A stretch of 64,000 nt of DNA, taken from Neoconidiobolus thromboides FSU 785 (lineage: Eukaryota; Entomophthoromycota; Entomophthoromycetes; Entomophthorales; Neoconidiobolaceae). Within the stretch, counting starts at the first letter, position 1. Every line of letters starts with the position of its first letter. The translations under genes and the position numbers were made by a program. Under the pieces are notes generated by a model. That model was not told the origin of the DNA, ran no database searches, and saw only the letters and a list, made by a program, of their open reading frames with translations. This document shows positions 22,416 to 31,926 of the stretch, one piece after another. The stretch is taken from positions 1-64,000 of the forward strand of contig MU626308.1 in NCBI GenBank assembly GCA_025603075.1, written 5' to 3'.

Positions 22416-22760
22416 CTATCTTTTAAATATTAATTGATCAAATAGTAATTCAGTAAACTTTTTCCTATACAGAGGCGACACTTCACTTAATAAAGAATCC
22501 ATGGATTCATATATATTTCCAACATAATTTTGTATAGGTTGAGAATTTTGAATCTAAACTAGTTATAAATAAATTAAATCTATAGATAAAATGTTTACTA
22601 AAAAGCCCCTATCAGATAATACGATAGTTAATTTAATATTCTCTAGTATTTCTATTTCTACTTTATTTTCACCTATTTGCTTAAAACTATCCACTTTGTA
22701 TCCATATTTGCCTATTTTTTTAATATCTTCAATTTCTTGTAATAAAAATTCTTGATCCAT
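22416..22760 (-). CDS. GSKIP-domain protein
   Basis: Two exons (22760-22599 and 22553-22416) give 99 residues. The first exon supplies QEIEDIKKIGKYGYKVDSFK and an amphipathic strand region (VEIEILENIKLTIVLSDRGF). The second supplies the diagnostic C-terminal motif YESMDSLLSEVSPLYRKKFT and ELLFDQL, corresponding to the Y-T-LL-S-SP-YR-F-L-KL signature of GSK3-interacting protein. Known GSKIP is a small soluble scaffold that binds GSK3 and, in animals, PKA; the same fold also occurs inside CLU/CluA. A reading frame that ignores the intron would stop early and lose the signature, so the spliced model is preferred. It converges with SET9 with stops about 118 bp apart. Confidence 0.72.
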
Positions 22761-23123
22761 TTAAACTTAAAAAATAACTTTAATCTGAACTTTTAATACG
22801 ATTATTAACTAAATCATATAATTGCACATTTTAAACTGTTTGCAATTTAATCAGAATTATTTTAATTAAACTTCTCTCAGCAAAAGAAACTTTTAAATTT
22901 AATAATATGGTTTATTGATTATGTATTATTGGATTTATTAATAGTTTTACTTTTTGTATTTTGGTAATAAGCAGTAGCTTATTAATTTATTAAATTTATA
23001 ATGTCACATTAGCATATAAAGTTTTATTTTTTTATTTTTTTTATCTTTCAAAAATAAATATTAAAAAACTATTCATAACTAAATATAATAGTAACAACTG
23101 TTCTTAAAATATAAGGCTTCTAA

Positions 23124-23230
23124 TATATGGTGATGTTTTTTTGACTTCATTACTTTTTCCATCTTTTAAGTGCTATTTGGAGTGGAAAAATTGTTAGTAA
23201 AATTGCTAAATACAAAAATGCATCCCTATA
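23124..23230 (-). mobile_element. MITE-like fold-back element, copy 8
   Basis: Reverse copy: ATATATGGTGATGTTTTTTT at the left, the core CATCTTTTAAGTGCTATTTG, and AATGCATCCCTATAT at the right. Confidence 0.88.
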
Positions 23231-23246
23231 TCTTAAGATTTATTAA

Positions 23247-23350
23247 ATGAGGATATATTTTTGTGTTTAAGAATTTTACTAACAAATTTTCCGCTTAAAT
23301 AGCGCTTAAGAATGGAAAAAATAATGAAATCAAAAAAAACACTCCCAAAT
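23247..23350 (+). mobile_element. MITE-like fold-back element, copy 9
   Basis: Forward copy: ATGAGGATATATTTTTGTGT at the left, an intact core (CCGCTTAAATAGCGCTTAAG), and AACACTCCCAAAT at the right. It sits 16 bp after copy 8 in opposite orientation. Confidence 0.88.
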
Positions 23351-23370
23351 TTTACTTACAAATATGTATT

Positions 23371-23467
23371 ATATGGGGATATATTTTTTTAAGAATTCAT
23401 TAGCAATCTTTCCACTCAAATAGCACTTAAAAATGAAAAGTGATAAAACTAAAAAACATCCCCATAT
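23371..23467 (+). mobile_element. MITE-like fold-back element, copy 10
   Basis: Forward copy: ATATGGGGATATATTTTTTT at the left and CATCCCCATAT at the right, with well matched ends and a slightly shortened interior. It is the third copy within 350 bp. Confidence 0.88.
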
Positions 23468-24144
23468 ATTAATCTAGATTTATAAAGCAAACTAACTAGT
23501 TTAGGGACTAAGTAGTTAAAAGTAAAGAGGATAAGGAGAATGGAGATGTCATGTAAATGAAGAAATTCTAACTCAATACTATTGGTTGTAGGTTTTAGAA
23601 AATTATACTTCATTACTTGAAACCCAATCTCATACAAAGCAATCCCATTTATATCTAAGAATGACAGAAGCGTTACAATAAGCAATTTGTGGTCTGAGGA
23701 GAATTTCATACATATAAAGTGACTAGTCTAAGGATTTTTGATCAAGACGAAAGCTTGTTGTAGTGGGAGAAATAAATTAGGCTATTTTACTAGAAAAATA
23801 AAATAATCCATTTATTTATTATTAGTATATTTGATAGTTATATCATATTTAACATGAATCCTTAACTTTTAATTAACAAAAACAATATAAATATATAAGT
23901 AATAATATATATATGTTAATGAGGCTAATTGCAATTTATGAATATTTGCAATCATTAAAATGACGAATATGATTTAAAGTTCATATACATTAATATCTGT
24001 TAATTATTTTTATTAACTATAACTTTTATTAACTATATAGATATAGCTTTAGTTTAAGGATTATAAGCTAATTTTCTTATTGCAAAAATAATTCATGATA
24101 GTTATTAAATTAACAAAATAAATTATTGTTTGTTTGAAGTTATT

Positions 24145-24249
24145 ATATGGGGATGTATTTTTGTTTAAGAATTTTACTAACAAATTTTCCGCTTAAATAG
24201 CGCTTAAAAAATGGAAAAAATAATGAAGTCAAAAAAAACGGTCCCATAT
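24145..24249 (+). mobile_element. MITE-like fold-back element, copy 11
   Basis: Forward copy close to the family consensus: ATATGGGGATGTATTTTTGT, TTTTCCGCTTAAATAGCGCT, and a right end ACGGTCCCATAT. Confidence 0.9.
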
Positions 24250-26087
24250 TGTACTTGAGAAAAGTAAGTTATTTTCCAATATAACACTTATATGAACTAA
24301 ATATTTTTTCTAAAACTTATTAGTTATAAGCTGAAATTATTTTTAAATATACAAGATAAGTATAGTTTTATTTAGAATGTGTCACTAAAATAGTCTGAAC
24401 GTGGTTTGTCTTATATATTTTGAAAGTTCTGTAAAATAAACGTAGGAATATAATTGATAAAATTGTAATTACAAAGCTCTATTTAGCTTATGGTATCTTC
24501 AAATTACGTAAGGGAAATCACATTTAAATTATTTCAGTAATATAAGCGAATTAATATCTAAAACTTTAACACATTTAACTATGTTTTCTTGAATTTTTAA
24601 TAAACATTTTCATTTTAAAAAACAAGAAATAGTTTAAGGGATATGTACGGTACGTGCCTTTTATTGAATATTTAAAACTTAAACTTTACTGGGGTAATAT
24701 TATTTCTAGTTTCAGCGAAAATAAAGTCTCCTAAATAATCTTATCCCTAATTTTAGACTGCCTACTTAGCTATGATTTCATAATTTCATTAAAAATACTA
24801 TTTAGGTTATTCTATGTATATATGAAATTAAATGTTTAATTAAAAATATCTTATTAATTTTATTTATATAAAATAGTATCTTAATGTATTATTTCTACTT
24901 AATTAAATGCTCAACTTGCATTCTTATATGCAAACCGACTTTTTTAATATTAAGCTTAATAAAAATGCTGAACTGTGAAAATTGAGGCGTAATTATGCAC
25001 ACTATAACATTTGTAAACCTTGGTATACATTTATATTAATAAGCTGTATAAGCCTAAAATTTAGGCAAAATAAAGTTATATATTCGTATATTATATATAA
25101 ATAAATGTTTCGAATTTTATGGATTTTTAATTTTATTTTTTCTTAATACTACTGATAGATAATAATTTAGAAGTTATATAACATATTCCTCTTTTGATGT
25201 TATAATTTATTAAAAATAGTCGTTTATTTTTTAATTTATATTTAAAGCATTTTTACTATTTATTTCAATTTCAGCTGAGAATAGAACGAGAGTGCCTTTT
25301 TGCCTAAACGAATTATGAAAATTTATCGCATTAAAAGACATTAAGGTTACATTATATAATAAGCTGTATAACAATATAGTTACTTAAAATTTATACTAAA
25401 CTCAATTCAATATATTCAGTTATTTTATTAGTTTTAAGCTATTAATTGATCCGCTTTTAGTTAAATGGTAATCGTTATTTCATAGTATATACTCTTTAAG
25501 ATAAAGGCAAGCTGGATTAATATTACAAAATAGTAAAATACATGTAGTAATTGTAATATATTTACACATACGATTAATACTATTTAACTGTAGTTAGAAG
25601 TTAAAAACTCTAAATTTAACATTCAGCCTGCTTTTTTTTAAGTTATTTAAGTGGGGCGGTATAGCTACACAAGAGTTTTGGACTGAAATAAGTGCAAAAT
25701 GAAGCCAAAATAAATAATTGATTGGTTAATTAATTGTTGATTAATTACCCTATGTAGTCTAAGGAATTAGTTCTTTCTAAACAGAGAAAAGGAGCATTAC
25801 AATTCCCTAAAATGGTTAATTCTCGTTTTAAGATTTATAGGAAAAAATAATACTAAATAAAAACAATGGGTTAAAAACCTAAGTAAATATTTGGAACTGC
25901 ATATAAATATAATACTTTAAGAATTTACTCTTCTTTTATTTAATTGAATCTTTTTTCAAAATTTATTAGGCATATTTCCCAAATCTTTATCAACCTCAAT
26001 TCTCTAACAACACGATTAATTTATTCGATATTTCGTCCCTTTTAAATTAAACGATCTTATACATAATACAATACACACTTTTAATTA

Positions 26088-27722
26088 ATGGCAAAATCAA
26101 TTTATTCAGTTGATTCATTTGGACTAGATAGCTTACAAGCTAACGAACCTGGATCAAGTGTTTACTCTTTGTATATAACTCAACAACCTCACAAAACGAG
26201 GGATGACTGTAATCTATCTAACTATAGTACATATACAACTCAAACTGACTCAGTTTTAAATTTCATAACGCCTTGTAATACTGTAGTAAACTCAGATCAA
26301 AGTTATGATGGTTGGGAGCCTTTAGTGGCATTAAGGCATACTGCTCAACAAATCATGATTAAAAATTTAATAAAGGATTTTAGTCATCGCCCTACCCTTA
26401 GTTCTAAAGTTACTTTATCTTCATCCGCTTCAGAGCATAGAACTTCTTTAACTAGCTCATTCTCAATAACATCATCTGATTTCTCTTTATCTTCAAATGA
26501 ATCCATAGTCAGTAACCAACCTATAAGTCCTACTGCTTCAGAGTTCTTTTTCGATATTTATGAATCAATACAGCCACCACTTTCTATTTGCAAAGAAAGT
26601 GATTTTATTCCCATTTCACTTAGAGAGCGTTCTTTGTCTCATTCTGGTGATTATTCAGAGATAAGCAAAAGCGATGAGCCTATCACATCGTCATTTATTC
26701 GTTCTTCTATGTACACAGGTCATACGAGTAGTGAACTTTCCCAAAGACAAAGATCTGCTTCGATAGCAACAATGAATACTGATATAGTGAATGATCAAGA
26801 TTTGTCTTTACGATATAATAGCAAAACTGCAGTTCGTTCTAGTGTAAAAGCTTCTAAACTTTTGGGTATTGAATCTATGGCTAGACAAAGAAGTGCATGT
26901 GAACTTAAGCCAAGGGTAGAATCCCTTCCAACAGCACGCTCTATATCTATGACTAATAGTAATCCATTATCGCCTCCAAAAACTAGTAAAACTAATAGAG
27001 CATCTCTTGCAGCCAAAAGCCTCAAAGATATGATGAATAGCAAAATAGGATCATTCAAGCGTACTCATAGGCCATCTATGCCTTCAATTGATGACGTCTC
27101 AATAAAATCGGTTACAAAAGGACACTCTGCATTAATAGAAGGATGGGCAGAGGTATATAAAGGTCAAAGTTCGGGATTTAAATCAAAACCAAAGTGGAAA
27201 AAACAATATTTGGTTTTAAATCAAGAATATCTTTATCTATTTGAGGACTTACACCCTACCACAATAACTAATGAAAAAATAAAGTTGACACCCGCAACCA
27301 TCATATGCGTTTCTGATTCAATTCCAAACTACAAATGGGTATTAGAAATCGCAGATTCTTATCAAACAAATTTTATTAGATTAAATGGGAAAATGGAATT
27401 ATTAGGATGGCTCAGAAAGCTCAAAGAGGCATCAAATTTAGCCAAGTTTACTAATAGGTCATTACCGTTGCCACCACCACAAATCGAATTAGATTTTATC
27501 CAAAACAATCTAGACAAAAACATAAATAACTCTGATGATATTGAAGTTTCAAGTACTTCAAGTGAACTAAAAAATAGATCATTTACTATTGTTGAGCAAA
27601 GTACTAAAGACAATTACAAAAGAGATCCTTATGACGTGACATTCTCTAAAAGTAATAGGTCATACAAAAATTCCCCAGCTTATATAGCTTATCCTTCTTT
27701 AGCAGAAGTACCAGAATGTTAA
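26088..27722 (+). CDS. PH-domain protein with long Ser-rich N-terminus
   Basis: A 544-residue intronless protein. Residues 1-340 are disordered, rich in Ser, Thr and Asn, with several basic-Ser clusters of phosphorylation-site type (SQRQRSASIAT, ARQRSACELK). A pleckstrin-homology domain spans about residues 347-455: ALIEGWAEVYKGQSS, WKKQYLVLNQEYLYLFED, then YKWVLEIADS and the closing helix LLGWLRKLKEAS with its conserved Trp. Phosphoinositide or membrane binding is therefore likely. A low-complexity tail of about 90 residues follows. I cannot match it to a named fungal PH protein. It stands alone between two gene-poor stretches. Confidence 0.82.
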   Translation: MAKSIYSVDSFGLDSLQANEPGSSVYSLYITQQPHKTRDDCNLSNYSTYTTQTDSVLNFITPCNTVVNSDQSYDGWEPLVALRHTAQQIMIKNLIKDFSHRPTLSSKVTLSSSASEHRTSLTSSFSITSSDFSLSSNESIVSNQPISPTASEFFFDIYESIQPPLSICKESDFIPISLRERSLSHSGDYSEISKSDEPITSSFIRSSMYTGHTSSELSQRQRSASIATMNTDIVNDQDLSLRYNSKTAVRSSVKASKLLGIESMARQRSACELKPRVESLPTARSISMTNSNPLSPPKTSKTNRASLAAKSLKDMMNSKIGSFKRTHRPSMPSIDDVSIKSVTKGHSALIEGWAEVYKGQSSGFKSKPKWKKQYLVLNQEYLYLFEDLHPTTITNEKIKLTPATIICVSDSIPNYKWVLEIADSYQTNFIRLNGKMELLGWLRKLKEASNLAKFTNRSLPLPPPQIELDFIQNNLDKNINNSDDIEVSSTSSELKNRSFTIVEQSTKDNYKRDPYDVTFSKSNRSYKNSPAYIAYPSLAEVPEC

Positions 27723-30664
27723 ATATTTATTAAATAAAAATATATTTTGATATAATTTAGTATAGTTTAGGATTTTTTTAAAGTTTTTTAACATTAACAA
27801 TAAAATCTATTTAAGACTATCTATTACTCAAAACAAAATTGTAAAATAATTATAAAGTTACAAGATTCAATTTATGAAATATAATTATGTATCCCTTATA
27901 AATCTATAAAAAGCTAATATTCATCTGAATTTTCCTCTTTTAATCATCTAAAATTGCTATTTAGTGAGGTACAGAACGTGTCACTCATAAAGTTATTCTT
28001 TAACAAAATTACATCAAGAATTATATACCACTAATGAGCCGTAGGTATATTAAGTGTTTTCTTTTACATTATGAAGATTCATCAAATTTTTATTATTCTA
28101 CCTCTTTTTAAAAGTTATTCAAGGTATTGCGAAATAGCAAATGGCTAGTATGCTAGAACAACTCAAGCCACTTTAAATGTTCTTTCAGATTGATCTTGAA
28201 TTTTGTTAATATATTAATTAATATTAATAATGTGTAATTTTCTAAATTAATGAATAAAATAACATCACATCTCATATTTATATAATAATAGTTCATTTAC
28301 TTTATTAATAAAATTAAAGACATATTAAGAATTATTAAAACTTTTTTAGAAAAAATGTTCTTATATCCTTATAAATTATAGATAATACTATAAATCGTAG
28401 ATTCACAAACTCAGTAAATAACAGTAATATATTAGTAGATCATCATAAAAACAGGAACATAAATCATGAATATTTAAACTTCATCATTTTTGAAAATTAC
28501 TATGTTACTTTATAACTATTGATAATTAATTATTAGATTGAATAAGTTGAATCTACTATCTTTATATTAAAAAATAATACAAAATCCAAATCAAACATGA
28601 CTTTTAAAAAAAAATCATAATATAGAAATAACATTTGTGAATAAGCTGTAAAATGTAAATTAGGCAATGTTATACAATAATAATAAAATAATTAATTAAA
28701 GTGTTAAACATAGAGCATGTGGAAAAATGAGTTTTTAAAAATAGTTATAATTTATACTTATAATATTTAAAACAATAAATTTCAAATATTTAATTAAAAT
28801 TGCTACTTTTAGATAGCTTAATTTACTATTAGATATATTAAAAATCTATGTAAAACTGCTTATAAACTTCATAAATCTAAAATATTTTAATATGATATAT
28901 TTATAAAGAAACATTCCACCATTAAATATATATGTGGTTCGTAAGATAAAAAATTATTTTAAAATAAATTCAATTTTTTAAATATATTTAGATTTTTATA
29001 TTATTATTCAAATAAAAAGTTATGATAGTTTAATTACTAAGTTATACTTAAAAATAGATTGTATTTTAATACTCTTTTATTTAGATTTAATACTAACTAA
29101 ACCAACAGTTTTATTATAAGCCTTTATATAGCCTCCTTATTTTTATATACATAAGCCATATATAATTTATTTAAATTATAGTTTAACTGGCTTCTAAAAT
29201 AAAAAAACTTGTATATAAATTATTAGTTCATTCATATAATAAACTATAAATAAAATAGCGTTTTATAAGTTTATTTTTGACTACATTTTGGTAAACTGTA
29301 AACTATAATATTTTATATTTGTGCGTTTTAATTGAGTCCATGAATAAAAATAATTCACACTATAAACTAAATAGAAGTAACAAAATATCAAAAATTGATG
29401 ATGGTTCTATTGCTTCCACCTTTTTTCCACTCTTGGATAGCGTTATACATAATAGAGTCTGCCCCTATAAAATTAAACTTGTTCAAATTCAAAACAGGTA
29501 AAGCTGAATTAATCAATTTCTCAGTTTTCTCTTAACTCTTTCCTCCTCTCCGCTAATGCTCCTTTCACTTATCATTCAGTTTCCTATACTTTTACTTATC
29601 TTCAACAATGAATCAGTTGAAGGTCTAACTTCATCAATTCAAAAAAAAATCAAAGTGACTTGAGGCTTCATTTTAATTAATAAAAAATAATAGAACATTA
29701 TAGTATTGCATTGGCATGATATTGTACTCTAATAATGATCAAATAAATTAAAAAATTTGTATTATCATAGTTTGATATTGAGCGACTCAAATGAGGGTAG
29801 ATACTATTGATAAAGTTAATAACTGTAAGCTATTAAATATTTTAAGCAAATAAGTATAAAATAACTTTTATAAAAGAAATGTAAGTAATTTAGATTAAAA
29901 GTGAACTATTAAAGTATGATATAATAATAGTTCAATCATCAATATCAAACCTTTTGATATAACAAATTCAAAGTACTAAAAAGAATATGATGATTTATGT
30001 CAAAAAGAAATTCTGCTACTTTATTAAAAATATTTAACTACAATATTAGTTAAATCAAAAACTAGATTATTGCATCAGCGTAAATTTAGAAAATAATTCC
30101 ACAACTTTTCTAATTTAACATTTTATAAATACAAAATCTAATTTATGTATTTATGCCTTTTCATGATTTATCTGTCTACAAGTTTCCTAAGATGCTCATG
30201 GTAAGATTCCTATATTTAAAACTCAATTTATTAAGTATAATACATAAAAACAATAGGCTTCATAAGATAATATAAAGTAGATATACTATATAGGATGTAA
30301 CTAATAGTATCGATTAACTCACTCATGTCATAATTGCTTATGAAATTCTATGTATAAATTGTTAAAATAAATCAATGATATACAAAAATAAGAGAAGACA
30401 AGATTATTTTTTTAGAGGATACGTATGCATTAGAGAAGAAAAAACATTTTACAAATAAATAGCTATCTATAATTAAGGATACTTTTGATTAATAAACAAA
30501 ACTTTATCCATCAATGAAATAAAAAATAAGGCTTTTATATAGCTATATGCTTGTCAAATAAATAGATTAATAATACTATAAGCATATACAAAATACAATT
30601 ATAAAACAAAACTTACTCTATAATATGAACTTGGCCCTTTTTTTAAAATAGAGTAGTTCTAAGT
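27723..30664. other. Long gene-poor region with one weak candidate small gene
   Basis: 2.9 kb of AT-rich DNA. At 29341 an ATG opens MNKNNSHYKLNRSNKISKID with a donor at 29502 (gtaaag) and a pyrimidine-rich acceptor ending near 29578. The spliced peptide would be about 70 residues and matches no family I know, so it is recorded only as a possibility. No fold-back element copies are present. Confidence 0.5.
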
Positions 30665-31440
30665 TTATTTATTAAGACGTTTACGAAGGGCACGGGTACG
30701 TTTGCGGAGCTTCTTGTATTTATGCTTATTCATCTTAAGTCGACGTTTTCTCAATACACTAGTAGTATAGTAACCAACACGCCTTCTTTTACTGCGTATG
30801 GGGTTATTCATAGAGTCTAATATATTATCTAACATTATATCTACTTGTGTATCCTTTAATGCCATTTCGTCATCATTATCCTTATTCTCTTTTTGAATAC
30901 TGAGTGCTATACTATTCTCATTTCCATTTATGTATTGAACTTCTAACGGGCCATCTTCTGGAATAGATTCGTGAAAACGCTCAAAGGCTGCTTCATATTT
31001 ATGAGCCTTTTCCAACTCTTAAAATTTTAAATAAATTAAAAGATTATTTACTATATAAATTTACCATCAAATACATCGTTAGTCTCTTTGGCATTAAATG
31101 CTAAGTTTACATCAAATTCTTCTTTGGTTAAAGATGGCATTAAAGCCCAATCTGTAATCGAGCCATCTTTTTTAATTCCTAAAAGCGGTTGATCCAAACA
31201 GTAAAATTTAGTGTTTGCTAACAACATATTTTGATATTTTCTATGATCTTTTAAATTAAACCCTTTTTTAGATAACGAGGTAATGGATGGCATTTCAGTT
31301 TCAATAGCAGAAGAATAACTGTGCTTACTGGCTACAAAGCGTCTAAAATTTATAAATTGGTTATTTCCTTTGAATATTACATGGTTGAGATTTCTTTCAA
31401 GGGACTTTAACATTCCCCTGCTGCTTGAAAATAATGTCAT
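30665..31440 (-). CDS. Mitochondrial small ribosomal subunit protein mS38
   Basis: Two exons (31440-31065 and 31017-30665) give 242 residues. The diagnostic part is the C-terminus: SVLRKRRLKMNKHKYKKLRK followed by RTRALRKRLNK, the very basic mS38 motif (yeast Cox24/Qri5, human AURKAIP1) that threads into the mitochondrial small subunit rRNA. The N-terminus (MTLFSSSRGMLKSLERNLNH, then FRRFVASKHSYSS) is Arg/Ser-rich and lacks acidic residues early on, as expected of a mitochondrial targeting sequence. The middle is poorly conserved, as in the family. The intron at 31018-31064 joins DVFD to ELEKAHKY in frame. Confidence 0.87.
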
Positions 31441-31926
31441 TTTGAATATTAAAAAATGCTATTCAAAATTGTATTGGAAATCCACGTTTTCGAAAGTACA
31501 AATTATGGGACAATTTTACAATTTTATTAAATTTTTGATGTTTAAAAGGTAGGATTTACCCAAAAGAACAAAACTTCTACCAAAAACAATTTGAGTTATT
31601 TATAAGCCAAGAGTTTGAGTTTAAATTTTGCAAAAGTACAATCCTCCACTGCAATCCAATTTACAACTAAAGCAACAAATAAGGGTGTATTAGTAATCAG
31701 GTGATAGGTGAGTTTAAGCCTCCTATCAAATATTATTGTATACTATATCCTGAGAAAATGATAGGTTGAAGGAAAGAAATTTGATATTTAACTTCATCCC
31801 TTAATTCCAGAAGTTTCTTGAGGCTTGAACCACTTTGAAAAAAGTACAAAACTGAATTGATTGAAATAATATTTTTAAACTTTAACATAGTATATAATTG
31901 TAATATAATATATTGAATTTATAAAT
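31441..31926. other. Divergent intergenic region, no gene called
   Basis: Promoter region between mS38 and the TTC27 homologue. A short start (MGQFYNFIKFLMFK near 31504) with plausible splice sites is present but leads nowhere I can recognise. Confidence 0.5.

Larger units (their letters stand above)
22761..26087. other. Long gene-poor region with four fold-back elements
   Basis: 3.3 kb of AT-rich DNA carrying fold-back copies 8-11, three of them packed between 23124 and 23467. An 86-codon frame on the minus strand (23709-23449) overlaps copy 10 and resembles no family I know, so I do not call it. The stretch 24250-26087 shows nothing recognisable; its right end presumably holds the PH-gene promoter. 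Confidence 0.55.

Noticed and set aside
23449..23709. 86-codon minus-strand frame with hydrophobic stretches
   Set aside because: It overlaps fold-back copy 10, shows no family resemblance, and lies in repeat-rich spacer.
25626..25720. Possible further fold-back element copy (TTAAGTTATTTAAGTGG, AAATGAAGCC)
   Set aside because: Only short patches match and neither end is recognisable; too weak to count as a copy.
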